64,000 bases of DNA from Undibacterium umbellatum (GCF_014284125.1 NZ_JACOFX010000015.1:1-64000), one strand, 5' to 3'. Shown: positions 1 through 9,462, counted from the first letter of the stretch. The notes: generated by a model not told the origin, from the letters alone. Program-made: numbers and translations.

Positions 1-1
1 G

Positions 2-97
2 TCTTGGGTAAGATGTGTGTATGTCATTTCGGGCAACTTTGACTTGGAGGTCTGGAAGTTCGGATGCTACCGCATCTTCCCATTCAAACCAATTTAG
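2..97 (+). other. Possible 3' end of a gene cut by the window edge
   Basis: The frame starting at base 2 is open from the window edge for 31 codons and ends at TAG (95-97). The peptide ends in Trp-Lys-Phe-Gly-Cys and then a proline-containing tail. I do not recognise it, and it is not obviously the missing N-terminal part of the gene that follows, which is in another frame behind its own stop at 118-120. It could be a gene tail or chance. Confidence 0.25.
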
Positions 98-129
98 CTT
101 CTGTTGCACTTCTTATTTGAACTCGCGAT

Positions 130-858
130 TTGATATTATCGGTTGAACCAAGAAAAAATTATAGGCGCGGCAAGATCAAACCTTATACATTCGCTGACGT
201 TGAAGAGATTGTTAACAAAGATCGCAGGTATATACGATTTTGGACATCTCATATTGAAGGTATGAGCCAGGCAGATATAGAGCAAGTTGCCAGAAGTTTT
301 CTCAATGAAAAAGATAAGAAGAGAAAACATAGATACTTACGCTTCTTCGACCAAACTAAATTCCCATTTGACTACGCTCCCTTGCTGGCATTGGCAAGCG
401 CAAAAAATGGTAAAAAAAATCGCAGGATAATGCATGCTGTGGATGCTCTCAGCCATTTCAGCGGCGATGAAATCCGTGCATTTGCACTTAAAAAATTTTC
501 CAGTGAAAAAACGCCCAGAGATTACCTGAGATTACTGGTCAATAATTATCAAACCGGTGATGCAAAAATTCTGCTGGAAATCATACAGCGTTCAGATAAT
601 TTCCATCATATGCATGAACTGGTAGCGGGTATTATTGATATCTTTGAGGCCAATCCAGACCCGGAATGCAAGGCACCGCTGGAAGCCATGTACTATGGCA
701 TGAACTGTGCAATCCATAGATGGAGCGTGATAGATCTGCTAAATAGAAATGAAGTCTTGTCAGAGGAAATTGTGAAGGAACTCGCTTATGATGCGGATGA
801 AGATTTACGAAAATTATCCCGTAATATAAAACTTTCGCGTTCAAAAATGAAAGCTTAG
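130..858 (+). CDS. Hypothetical helical protein, short paralogue of the next gene
   Basis: A 242-residue protein of unknown function. Residues about 17-235 align almost without gaps with the C-terminal half (about 223-440) of the downstream 457-residue protein, well over half identical by eye; shared blocks include TKFPFDYAPLL, ALSHFSGD, NYQTGDA, CKAPLEAMYY and VLSEEIV. It lacks the N-terminal domain of that paralogue. The pattern of short amphipathic helices suggests a HEAT-like repeat fold (inference). The frame has an upstream stop at 118-120 and opens with TTG at 130, so the start is uncertain and the gene may be a truncated duplicate. The DNA is clearly more A-rich than the operon downstream, which hints at transfer. 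Confidence 0.6.
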   Translation: MILSVEPRKNYRRGKIKPYTFADVEEIVNKDRRYIRFWTSHIEGMSQADIEQVARSFLNEKDKKRKHRYLRFFDQTKFPFDYAPLLALASAKNGKKNRRIMHAVDALSHFSGDEIRAFALKKFSSEKTPRDYLRLLVNNYQTGDAKILLEIIQRSDNFHHMHELVAGIIDIFEANPDPECKAPLEAMYYGMNCAIHRWSVIDLLNRNEVLSEEIVKELAYDADEDLRKLSRNIKLSRSKMKA

Positions 859-938
859 TGATGTTTATTTATGAGTGGTTTATACATCCAAAACTTTGAA
901 CGAATTTCTTTGTAAACCAGAATATATATTGATACTGC

Positions 939-2312
939 ATGGCTAAAAATAGCTATTTAGAATTACCTGAAATTGCCGAATTGCAAAAGCAGTTTTTTCA
1001 TTCCTTGAACCTGGGTACAGGTAGAGCAATGCTGCTTATGAAAGCACATCCACAGCTGGATTTTTCCAAAGAACTCATTGCGGCATCCGTTAAGAATCTC
1101 GCAAATGATGCTCAATCTGAAGGTAGCAGAGCCGATTATTTATACCCGATGATCAGGCGGGCTAAGAATAGAGCCTTGATAGAAAAAGCAGTACTTCAAA
1201 AACTCAAAAAGAAAAAATCCGACGTCTCTGATCTGAATCAATTGTGTGACCTTGCCCTGCATTTCTATCAGGATGGAAATCTTCATGCACGCGATATTTT
1301 TCTTGAGCGATTCGAGAAATCTTTTGAAGATGGCTATGAGCTTTGTGGAAATGAACGGATCTTGAAGATGGATGGTTTGCAGGGATTATTCAAGCTAGCG
1401 GAAAAGATAGGCAGGCTCCCTGAAGAAGAATGGGCATGGTATGAATATCGCTGGGATATAGACGAGTTTCAGGACGCTAATCCTGCGCTGGATGTCTTTA
1501 AAGAATTTGAGTCTGCAGCTAAGGAAAATCCCTACATCCAGAACTATTTCAAATTGATATCTGCGATAGAGCCTTTCCAACACTCACGCCGGAAAGAGCC
1601 TTCAGCCTACACGGTTAAAGATGTGGAGGAAATTATCAATCGTCCATATAAACGTGCCGGGTTTAGAAGTGTACGCACTTTGAAGATGAACCCGGAAGAG
1701 ATAATCACAGTTGCCCGAAATTTTCTGGATGAAAAAGAGAAACTCAGAAAATTCAAGTATCTACGTTTTTTCTACGCGACGAAATTTCCTTTTGATTATG
1801 CGCCTTTACTAAAAATTGCGAGCGGTAAAAAAAATCATCAGACTGTGGCAGTGAATAATGCCGTGCTCGCGCTTAGCCATTTTTCTGGAGATGACATACG
1901 CGCTCTGGCCTTGAAGAAAATTCGGGAAGAGCGTATCCCCCGTGAGTACTTACATCTACTGGTTAGTAACTATCAGACAGGGGATGCAGAAATCTTGCTG
2001 GAAGTAATAGGACGAGCAAAGAATTTTGATGAAGTGCATCTTCTTGTACAGGGCATCATCGCCATATTTAAAGCTAATCCAGGGACTGATTGCAAGGCAC
2101 CTCTGGAAGCAATGTACTACAGCATGAATTGCTCTATACATAGACGGGATTTGTTAGAAATTCTTGTCCAGAATGCAGTCCTGTCCGAAGAAATAGTGGA
2201 AGAACTTGCCTACGACTCGCACAAAGGTATACGAAAATTATTTCGTCAGATAAAACGCAGGCGAGCTACTCCATCTTCAATTAACCGTCATGGCCCTGAC
2301 CAGACCATTTGA
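939..2312 (+). CDS. Hypothetical helical protein, long paralogue
   Basis: A 457-residue protein without signal peptide or membrane segment. Residues 1-215 form a unique Lys/Glu-rich helical region. Residues about 223-440 repeat the sequence of the gene just upstream, so the pair is a tandem duplication with one copy missing the N-terminal domain. I know no family function; HEAT-like helical repeats and an immunity-like or scaffold role are only guesses. The 3' end overlaps, tail to tail, the last 36 bases of the oppositely oriented bpX6-type gene. Like its neighbour it is A-rich. Confidence 0.65.
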   Translation: MAKNSYLELPEIAELQKQFFHSLNLGTGRAMLLMKAHPQLDFSKELIAASVKNLANDAQSEGSRADYLYPMIRRAKNRALIEKAVLQKLKKKKSDVSDLNQLCDLALHFYQDGNLHARDIFLERFEKSFEDGYELCGNERILKMDGLQGLFKLAEKIGRLPEEEWAWYEYRWDIDEFQDANPALDVFKEFESAAKENPYIQNYFKLISAIEPFQHSRRKEPSAYTVKDVEEIINRPYKRAGFRSVRTLKMNPEEIITVARNFLDEKEKLRKFKYLRFFYATKFPFDYAPLLKIASGKKNHQTVAVNNAVLALSHFSGDDIRALALKKIREERIPREYLHLLVSNYQTGDAEILLEVIGRAKNFDEVHLLVQGIIAIFKANPGTDCKAPLEAMYYSMNCSIHRRDLLEILVQNAVLSEEIVEELAYDSHKGIRKLFRQIKRRRATPSSINRHGPDQTI

Positions 2313-4991
2313 ACGGTTAATTTCCACCAGCCGTCCCGCACGGTCGAACAGCATGATGAAGTCGCGCTGCACATGTACGCCAGGATGGTCAGCAGAGGGT
2401 AAAGCTAATTTCAGCAAAGTTTTTCCCAACGCCAGATTTTTTACTTCCCAGAGCGTGATCCCGTCATTGGTCGATGCGACAAAGATCATGCCATCTTCCA
2501 GATGAACTTCCGGGGCTTGTTGTGAAACACCCGTGTTCACTTCGAAACCAGCTACCAGACTGGATTTCGCCAGCAAGATGGCATTGCTGTCACCATTGCT
2601 TTTCAAATAGATTTTGGCGGGCTCGTCGGCATTGTCGACTGGCAGTATGCGCCATACATCTGAGTCTGGCAAAACCCATGAATCGCGCTGATTAAGGCGA
2701 CGGCTGGGCAGCAGATAACGCCATTGCTCGAAGCCGTCGTCTGTACCGATCAGCAGGGTTTGTGCATGGTTGTTCTCCGCGTAGGCGAATATCTCCCCGG
2801 GCAAGTCAGCAATTTGCCAGACCACATACAATTTATCGACACTGGTATCTATCGCCAGCAGGCGATTGTTCATCACCACGTTCCAGTGCAGGCCATCATA
2901 ACGGCGCGACCAGAATGTCAGCGGCATGTTGAGCCAGTCAGCGACGCTGCGGCTCTGCAAGTCTATGCGGCTGATGCGCATGCTGCTGTCCCGTTTCGCC
3001 AGCACCAGTGCGCGTTGTCCATTATCAGACAATACCAGGTGGTGTGCCGGGATGGGGTAGTGTGCCAGTTGCTTGCCGACCTGGTTGACTATGCTGACGC
3101 CGCTTTCCCCCAGGGCAAGCAAGTAATGGCCATCTGGCAAACGGCAGGCATCATGGATACGCATCAGACCACGTTCTTCAAACAGCATTTCCAGCGGATC
3201 TCTCCTGGCGATGAAGGCTATGGTTGCCGTATCCACAGGCAGGTTCAGGGCAGGCAGGTCGGCACGCAAAACAGCGGCGTCGGCAAATTCAGTCAGACGG
3301 GTGATATCCTGTTTCTGCAATTGATTCAGGCCAGCAGAACGTTCTGCCAGTACATGACGCAAGACTTCAGCCGCCAGCCTGGTGCTGGCAGGTGAACGCT
3401 CTTTAAGAGTCATCAATTCCAGTGCCAGCCTGGCGCGCAATTGTGCACCAGATTCGCCTGGCATATCCAGGATGTGCCTGATGCTGGCTTCACTCTGTTT
3501 CAGGTCTGACACTTGCAGGGACAACTTTCTGGTCAGTGCACGTACACCCAGTATGCCACCCGCCCGTTCAGCCTGAGACAACCATGACAGTGCTTGCTCG
3601 CGCTCTTCTTCCAGTGGCCACAATATCTCAGCGGCATCAGCCAGGTCACCTCTTGCTGCCACGGCCTGCGCCCAATGTTTGCGCAGCTCGCGGCCTTCTT
3701 TTGCATGCTTTTTATCCAGCAGATGCACGGCTTCTGCAAAGCTGTTGAATAGACGGGCAATGCTGGCTGCCCGTTCAAAATCACCTGCCAGCCACCACAG
3801 GCGCACGCGTATTTCTGCCGCCAGTTCCAGCGTATCAGCCAGTTCTGCGGCTTGCTTTATCCTATCTTTGCTTTCCAGGTAAGTGACGGCCTCCGTACCT
3901 GACTTCAGCAGCTCTGCCAGCACGAATACTGCTTCATCAATCTTGCCTTCCCTGTCCAGGCGCTCGAAAGTACGACGGTACAATTGCCGCAAATGCTCTT
4001 GCACACTGTCGCCAAAATTGATGCTGGAACTCATCCCGCTACCATTGCTGATGCTGAGATTGTCGCGCCTTCTGGGTATGCCGAAAGCCTGGCGCGTATT
4101 CTTTTTTTGCAAGGAATCCAGTGGTATGGCGTGACGCAATGCTTCGTTCAAGTCGCCGCGCTCAAACATGTCCATCATCTCGCTCAAGAATTTGGCCTGG
4201 CGTTTCCCCAGCAATTTGGAGATGCTGGACATGCTTGCTATTTTTTCGGCAAAGTCTGCCAGCTTTTGTGCCAAAGGGGACAGCTCTTCTGACTTGGCAG
4301 ATGCTCCCCATGCCTGATCTTTTCCTTTTCGGCGGAAATCGACAAGATTGCTTAACCAACTAGCCATCAAGCCCAGCGCACTGAGTGCAACAGACCCGAC
4401 TCTTTGTGACAAGGGGTTTTTTTGATACGCATCCTCAGGTAGCTTTCCTCCTTCAATGAGCTCGGCGGTTTCATCCAGAAATGCTTTTTGCTTGTCACTG
4501 GCTGGTGGAATCGCGTCCCCAAGTATGTCCCGTATGTCTTTGCCTGGTGCTGGCTCTTCGATGGTGGATTGTTGCCCTGCTTTAGGAAACGCCAGTGGCG
4601 TGCGCACGCTAATTGCACTCAGGTCCAGCCATGCAGACGGATCTATCCTGTCAGTCAGAGTCAGTGTTGTTGTTTGAATTTGCGCACCAGCTACCAGGCA
4701 AAAGCTATTGCTGGAAATCGCCGCAAATTCATCTGCATGCAGAGGTGCGCTCGTCAAAATCCCATTGACTTCAGCGATGGCCAGGCCGTCCAGCCCGGCA
4801 CAATGCAGGTACCGCTTTTGGGGAAATTCGAGGAAATATCCCTTGAATACTTTATATAGTCGTGAACCTGGCTGCCAGTGTTGCAGGATGCGTGACCGTG
4901 CCCGGTCTTCTCCTATCAGGTCAGGGTCAAACCAGATGCCGCGCAATTCGCGTGTGCCATCAAACAGGGGGCGCCGTACAGCGGGCTTCAT
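2277..4991 (-). CDS. bpX6-like protein with C-terminal beta-propeller (ternary MoxR system)
   Basis: A large, probably cytoplasmic 904-residue protein. Residues about 1-120 match my memory of the bpX6 domain of MoxR-vWA-beta-propeller ternary systems (a GSRLYKVFKGYFLEFP segment, then DPSAWLDLS). The middle, about 200-560, is alpha-helical and TPR-like. The last 300 residues form repeated beta blades typical of a propeller. It is the last gene of a four-gene operon. The frame extends upstream to 5081, but ATG 4991 gives the ATGA overlap with the stop of the previous gene seen elsewhere in this operon, so I chose it. Family knowledge says these proteins pair with a MoxR ATPase; the cellular target is unknown. 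The domain assignment is from memory, not a search. Confidence 0.7.
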   Translation of the reverse strand: MKPAVRRPLFDGTRELRGIWFDPDLIGEDRARSRILQHWQPGSRLYKVFKGYFLEFPQKRYLHCAGLDGLAIAEVNGILTSAPLHADEFAAISSNSFCLVAGAQIQTTTLTLTDRIDPSAWLDLSAISVRTPLAFPKAGQQSTIEEPAPGKDIRDILGDAIPPASDKQKAFLDETAELIEGGKLPEDAYQKNPLSQRVGSVALSALGLMASWLSNLVDFRRKGKDQAWGASAKSEELSPLAQKLADFAEKIASMSSISKLLGKRQAKFLSEMMDMFERGDLNEALRHAIPLDSLQKKNTRQAFGIPRRRDNLSISNGSGMSSSINFGDSVQEHLRQLYRRTFERLDREGKIDEAVFVLAELLKSGTEAVTYLESKDRIKQAAELADTLELAAEIRVRLWWLAGDFERAASIARLFNSFAEAVHLLDKKHAKEGRELRKHWAQAVAARGDLADAAEILWPLEEEREQALSWLSQAERAGGILGVRALTRKLSLQVSDLKQSEASIRHILDMPGESGAQLRARLALELMTLKERSPASTRLAAEVLRHVLAERSAGLNQLQKQDITRLTEFADAAVLRADLPALNLPVDTATIAFIARRDPLEMLFEERGLMRIHDACRLPDGHYLLALGESGVSIVNQVGKQLAHYPIPAHHLVLSDNGQRALVLAKRDSSMRISRIDLQSRSVADWLNMPLTFWSRRYDGLHWNVVMNNRLLAIDTSVDKLYVVWQIADLPGEIFAYAENNHAQTLLIGTDDGFEQWRYLLPSRRLNQRDSWVLPDSDVWRILPVDNADEPAKIYLKSNGDSNAILLAKSSLVAGFEVNTGVSQQAPEVHLEDGMIFVASTNDGITLWEVKNLALGKTLLKLALPSADHPGVHVQRDFIMLFDRAGRLVEINRSNGLVRAMTVN

Positions 4992-6904
4992 GTTAACACT
5001 CCATCCGTTGTCACATTGAGTAACAGCGCTTCTTCTTTCAGTCCGCGTACTTTGATAGTCAGGGTATTTTGCAAGACCCATGCAAGGCGGCCACTGTCTG
5101 CATCCATGCTGATTTTGGCGATAGCTTCGGCTGACTTATGCAAATCAGACTGTTTGGTCTGGCCGATGAATTGTATGCTGTGTTTGTCCTGGCTCAACAC
5201 CACCAGGCCAAAGTCATCTTCACCATGGTGCAGCATGCTGGTGACACCCACGACTTCCAGAGTAGAAGGAATGGTCTTCACGACATGGGCATTCGATGTC
5301 CCTATCCACCATTCATTTTCACTGATTTGCAATGCCAGCAGCCCGTGTTCGAAATTGGTGGCATAGGACCAGGAATATTCATTGCCGAATAAAATGCGTT
5401 GTCCCACATGAGGGATAGTTGCCACTGATAGAGGCGTATCTTCATGAGCGTGCCAGCGGAAAATTTTTGTACCGCCATTTTCAGCCACTGAATACAACAG
5501 ACGTTGAGCAAGAAAATCCGAACCGATGACATTGCTGGCTATGGATTTGAAGCGTGGCTCTGAGGGTTCAAGCTTACGGCTTCCCACCACATTTGTTGAT
5601 TCAATCAGTGATTCCCAGCACACCAGATGCTGGTCTATGTCCTGCACGAACACCCTGGCGACGCTGCGTGTATTTTTTCTGGATTCCATGAAGTAAGTTG
5701 GCAACCAGCGCGTGCCACCAATTGAAGCCCTGAAGTATTTCATTTCAGGTCTTTGTACCACTACTTTTTTAGAAGAGAAATGCTGGCTAGGGAAGCCATG
5801 AAAACTTAGTTCCAGCCCGTCAGCCGCAATGTATGCCAGGTTCTTCCCCATAACACTTGCCGCCAGGATACTGCCCTTGGACGGCAACCTGACATGGCGA
5901 AATTTTCCTGGTGCCGCACGCACGGACTGCGGCACGTTGTAAATGATGATGCCACCATCCAGTTGCGGTACTGCCAGCCAGCAGCCTTTACTGGCAAAGC
6001 GTGGGGCTTGTTTTAATGAAGGCCGGTTCTTGCCGTTTCTTATATGAGCCAGGCCATCCAGGCGTTTGAAGGGTTCGCGCAAGATGCGTATGGCTACGTC
6101 GCTGGCGGGCAACTCCAGCGAGATTTCCCGCTCATTATTGCGCTGGCTGAGTAAGACTTGTAGCAGCTGCAAACTACTGTCTGCCCTGCTGTTGAACAGA
6201 TCAAGCTTGATATTGAGCAGGCTGCTGGCACGTTTGATGCGTGCAGTGTGGGCAGCTGATATTTGCCAGCAGTCGCAGCTATTTTTATCCTGTTCTTTTA
6301 ATAGGGTATCCCAGGCATCAAGCTCAGTGGTTGTGGCGTTGCGCAAACTCTTACTGGTCAGCAAAGCCTTGATGGCCTCGCGCCCCTGAGTCTCATGCAA
6401 GACGCCGGGGTTTTGCAATATCCCCCATTTGAAATGCGCGCCAGCTTCTTCTGCGCGGCGTGACAACAAAATGAATAGTACAACATGGGCCAGGCGCGGT
6501 TCACCCAATTGCATGGGCCCGGCATCAAACAAGGCAATGCAAACTTGTGAACGCAGACGTATATCTGGTTCTGTTCCCAGGAATAATAATTCACCACTTG
6601 CTGCACGTCGTATGAATTCATCAGGCTCGGCATCGGCAAACAGCCACTCTGTCATCAGCAGCCGATCATAATTCCCTCGCTGCACGATGTTGCCTATGCC
6701 CACGGGCTCGTCATTAGTCCGTTGTGAAGCGAATTTCAGACGCCCGACCAAGGGATCAAGGCGTAACAGCATTTGCCCGATAGCTTCGGTCAATTCGGGC
6801 GGGAATAGCGTCAGCCAGTCGCGCCACGGTTCCAGCGCCCTGGGTAGAGGCAACTGGGGTTGTAGTTGTGCTTGCAAATCAACTTGCTGGACAAGCGGGT
6901 TCAT
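4988..6904 (-). CDS. vWA-like plus beta-propeller protein (ternary MoxR system)
   Basis: A 638-residue protein. Residues about 75-230 look like the divergent vWA domain of these systems: a hydrophobic strand leads into ALFDAGPMQLGEPR (about 124-137), where the first metal-ligand Asp (D127) is kept but the two serines of DxSxS are lost. Residues about 270-638 are rich in short beta strands and fit a beta-propeller. In MoxR-vWA pairs the vWA protein usually carries the substrate or adaptor role for the AAA+ ring. It starts and ends in 4-base ATGA overlaps with its neighbours, which implies translational coupling. The vWA assignment rests on that motif and on the neighbours. Confidence 0.65.
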   Translation of the reverse strand: MNPLVQQVDLQAQLQPQLPLPRALEPWRDWLTLFPPELTEAIGQMLLRLDPLVGRLKFASQRTNDEPVGIGNIVQRGNYDRLLMTEWLFADAEPDEFIRRAASGELLFLGTEPDIRLRSQVCIALFDAGPMQLGEPRLAHVVLFILLSRRAEEAGAHFKWGILQNPGVLHETQGREAIKALLTSKSLRNATTTELDAWDTLLKEQDKNSCDCWQISAAHTARIKRASSLLNIKLDLFNSRADSSLQLLQVLLSQRNNEREISLELPASDVAIRILREPFKRLDGLAHIRNGKNRPSLKQAPRFASKGCWLAVPQLDGGIIIYNVPQSVRAAPGKFRHVRLPSKGSILAASVMGKNLAYIAADGLELSFHGFPSQHFSSKKVVVQRPEMKYFRASIGGTRWLPTYFMESRKNTRSVARVFVQDIDQHLVCWESLIESTNVVGSRKLEPSEPRFKSIASNVIGSDFLAQRLLYSVAENGGTKIFRWHAHEDTPLSVATIPHVGQRILFGNEYSWSYATNFEHGLLALQISENEWWIGTSNAHVVKTIPSTLEVVGVTSMLHHGEDDFGLVVLSQDKHSIQFIGQTKQSDLHKSAEAIAKISMDADSGRLAWVLQNTLTIKVRGLKEEALLLNVTTDGVLT

Positions 6905-7317
6905 TCAAGTTCCTGCAATAGCCAGAGCAGCAAATCAGCAGACAGGTAGACAGCATCTGCCAGCGGGATGATTTGTTCTGGCTGGTTCAATAAGAGTATG
7001 GGGTGCGCACCCAGCCGCCTGGCAAGTGCTGCCTGCACCAGATCAGCAGAGAGACTGGGACCAGTATGCGTAGGCAGCCAGAGGTCGCGTGCTTGGGGAT
7101 GCGGTGCGCAATACTGCACGCCATCCAGCCATGGTAAGATATCTGGTGGCCCCAGCACGACCAGCATGTCGCGGCTGGCGACGACAGACAAACGGCTCAG
7201 CTCATTTGCCGCCAGCGTTTGCAGCTTGTGCAGCAACTGCCTGGCGACACCGGCAAGCGCTATTAGACCTGCCGGTGCGGGCGCTTGTTCATTGGCTACC
7301 CATTCCAATACTGCCAT
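6901..7317 (-). CDS. Small bpX5-like subunit of the ternary MoxR system
   Basis: A 138-residue soluble protein lying between the MoxR ATPase and the vWA-propeller gene, overlapping both (TGATG with the MoxR stop, ATGA with the next start). Size and position fit the bpX5 component of ternary MoxR systems, with a pattern of short helices around PPDILPWLDGVQYCAPHP. The C terminus is leucine-rich. No catalytic motif is visible. The tight overlaps argue that it is made in fixed proportion with its partners. Confidence 0.55.
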   Translation of the reverse strand: MAVLEWVANEQAPAPAGLIALAGVARQLLHKLQTLAANELSRLSVVASRDMLVVLGPPDILPWLDGVQYCAPHPQARDLWLPTHTGPSLSADLVQAALARRLGAHPILLLNQPEQIIPLADAVYLSADLLLWLLQELE

Positions 7318-8471
7318 CAGTCTGATTCCAGGGCAGCGATCAGTTGTTCGCGTCGTTCTTCCAGCTCTGCCGGCAAGCCTGTCTTGACAAAATTGGCATC
7401 AATTTCGCGCAGCAAGGCTTCTGCTGATTTCTGGAAATCATCGCTATCAGCATTCGCCAGCAAACTATCTGCTGTTTCTGCCAGGCGTGCTATGCGTGCC
7501 AGCGGCTGTTGCACGGCTTCTTCCACTACGGCTTGCAGTAAAGGGTGGCGGGCCTGTGCCAGCAAGTCACGCAATACTTCGCGGGCATTGCGCTGGCCTG
7601 CTGCGGTAGGAATGACGTAGACCAGCGGCCATAAGTCTGCCCTGGTCGCGACCTGGCGGCCAGCCAGCACGGTGGCGGCGGCGATCAATTGCTGCGCCTT
7701 GACGATGCGGCGGTCGGACAATAAGACATTGGACTCGCGCAATTGGCGTATTGCCTGTGCCAGGTCACTCCGTACTTCTGCCATGTCTACCAAAGGCACT
7801 GCACGATTCAAAATATCAAGACTGCCCAGGTCTGCCTTGGGTACTACAGTACGGTGATTGACTTGCCAGCCCCCTTCCAGCAAGTCTTCCAGGCGTGCAT
7901 CTGGCACTGCCTCTACAAACACATGCAACAGGAAACGGTCAGCAAAAGCGGCCAGGCCTTCATCTTCCGGCAAGCCATTGGCTGCACCTACACAAATACG
8001 CAAAGGGCATTTGATGCGGGTATGGCCGCGCTTGAACTGGCGCTCATTGAGCACACCTAGCAGGGTATTGAGAATGGCCGTCGAACCGAGAAAGACTTCA
8101 TCGAGGAAGGCAATCTCTGCTTCTGGCAACATGCCGGCGATATCGGTCTCTACCGTGCCTTCACGCAATTTTGTCAGATTGACGGGGCCAAACAATTCTG
8201 ATGGTTCAGTAAAGCGCCCCAGCAGATATTCAAAATATTGCCCACCCAGGCTTTGTGCAACACGACGCACAACCGCGCTTTTTGCCGTACCTGGTGGACC
8301 GATGACCAGCAAATGTTCTTGTGCCACCGCGCCCAGTATCATCAGTTCTGCCAGTTGCTCACGGTCGATCAAACCTGTGGTGGCTTCCCTTATGGCGTCC
8401 CTGATGCGCGACGAAGCTTCCTGGCTTGCTTCACGTATTCTTTCTTTCAAACTTGCTGTTGACTCTTGCAT
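7317..8471 (-). CDS. MoxR-family AAA+ ATPase
   Basis: A 384-residue AAA+ ATPase of the MoxR group. Visible motifs are Walker A GPPGTAKS (58-65), Walker B AFLDE (about 121-125), a sensor-1 region GAANGLPED and the arginine-finger region FADRF. MoxR ATPases remodel partner proteins together with vWA-domain proteins. It is the first gene of the operon, followed by the bpX5-like, vWA-propeller and bpX6-propeller genes, so it is the motor of a ternary system. About 70 bases upstream lie TATAAT and TTGAAC boxes. No strong Shine-Dalgarno sequence precedes the ATG. Length is slightly above that of typical MoxR proteins. Confidence 0.9.
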   Translation of the reverse strand: MQESTASLKERIREASQEASSRIRDAIREATTGLIDREQLAELMILGAVAQEHLLVIGPPGTAKSAVVRRVAQSLGGQYFEYLLGRFTEPSELFGPVNLTKLREGTVETDIAGMLPEAEIAFLDEVFLGSTAILNTLLGVLNERQFKRGHTRIKCPLRICVGAANGLPEDEGLAAFADRFLLHVFVEAVPDARLEDLLEGGWQVNHRTVVPKADLGSLDILNRAVPLVDMAEVRSDLAQAIRQLRESNVLLSDRRIVKAQQLIAAATVLAGRQVATRADLWPLVYVIPTAAGQRNAREVLRDLLAQARHPLLQAVVEEAVQQPLARIARLAETADSLLANADSDDFQKSAEALLREIDANFVKTGLPAELEERREQLIAALESD

Positions 8472-8543
8472 GGGTGAATGTGCTTTGATAGTAGGATGGG
8501 TGGCAAGAGCAACTTAAGTACCAGATGATTGCCCGGGTGCCTG

Positions 8544-8570
8544 ATTATAAACCGCCTCGCTGCTGTTCAA
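8544..8570 (-). promoter_or_regulatory. Likely sigma-70 promoter of the MoxR operon
   Basis: On the minus strand TTGAAC (8570-8565) and a perfect TATAAT (8549-8544) are separated by 15 bases, about 70 bases before the MoxR start codon. The spacer is shorter than the ideal 17, so strength is uncertain. Confidence 0.45.
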
Positions 8571-8619
8571 CTGGATAGGCCATGCCTTGCCAGCGCGTGA
8601 AGGTGGGCAAAGGGCAGAA

Positions 8620-9417
8620 CTACATTTGCTGAAAAAGATGGGTGTGATTGCGGCTGACTTCCAGTTTCTCTGCATGGCCTTTCAAGCCTATCAACTGACG
8701 GCCACGGAAATCGCGGGTGACTTCAGCAATGGCAGAGACGCGCACCAGGGTGGAGCGGTGTATGCGCCAGAACTCTTTGGGATCGAGTTCGTCTTCCAGC
8801 TCTTTCAGTGATTTTCGTATCAGGTATTCAGCCTGCTCAGCCTGCACCAGGGTATATTTTTCGTCGGAGCGGAAAAACAAAACTTCCTTGGTGCTGACCA
8901 TGCGCAGGCTGGTGCCTACGCTGGCCTGTATCCAGCGCAGGTATTCACGTTTCTGGCTTTGCTGCTGCATTAATTGCGTCAGCATTTGTTCGACCTGCTT
9001 TGCCTGGTCGCTGGCGGTATTGGTGGCGGCTGGCGCTGTTTTTTCTTGCTGGCGCTGTTGTAATCGCTCTTGCAGGCGCTGGCATGTGCCAGCCAGCCTG
9101 TCGGCTTCTACTGGCTTCAACAGATAATCCATGGCACCGCGCTCGAATGCCTGTATCGCGTATTCATCGTAGGCAGTGACAAATACTACCAGTGCCTGTT
9201 TAGCCAACATGCTGGCGGCTTCTATGCCGTTCTTGCCGGGCATGCGTATGTCGAGGAAGATGATGTCGGGACGCAGCTCTTCAGCCTGCTCTATCGCGAC
9301 GATGCCATTAGCCGCTTCCGCAATAATGGACAAATCTGGCCATACTTGTTGCAAGCGTGCGCGTAACTGGTCGCGCATGGGGCTTTCATCATCGACTATC
9401 ATTGCAGTGGCGGACAT
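8620..9417 (-). CDS. LytTR-family response regulator
   Basis: A 265-residue DNA-binding response regulator of the AlgR/LytR type. The receiver domain (1-120) has the acidic pair D9/D10, phospho-acceptor D56 in FLDIRMPG, the T/Y switch in VTAYDEY and K101 in LLKP. A Gln-rich linker with coiled-coil character (about 110-160) leads to a LytTR domain (about 165-265) with WRIHRSTLV and the terminal NHTHLF segment. The histidine kinase gene lies 45 bases upstream in the same direction, so this is its cognate regulator. Targets cannot be read from the sequence; LytTR proteins often control envelope or quorum-related genes. Confidence 0.92.
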   Translation of the reverse strand: MSATAMIVDDESPMRDQLRARLQQVWPDLSIIAEAANGIVAIEQAEELRPDIIFLDIRMPGKNGIEAASMLAKQALVVFVTAYDEYAIQAFERGAMDYLLKPVEADRLAGTCQRLQERLQQRQQEKTAPAATNTASDQAKQVEQMLTQLMQQQSQKREYLRWIQASVGTSLRMVSTKEVLFFRSDEKYTLVQAEQAEYLIRKSLKELEDELDPKEFWRIHRSTLVRVSAIAEVTRDFRGRQLIGLKGHAEKLEVSRNHTHLFQQM

Positions 9418-9462
9418 GCTCTTACCTGGTGTTGGATTGTGGAATGAGTAAGAATAATGTTC

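Noticed and set aside
2724..3395. 223-codon plus-strand frame antisense to the bpX6-type gene
   Set aside because: Antisense by-product with unusual composition; the opposite strand has a coherent propeller protein.
4992..5081. Upstream extension of the bpX6-type gene
   Set aside because: It lies inside the preceding gene; the ATGA overlap at 4988-4991 is the same coupling used elsewhere in the operon.
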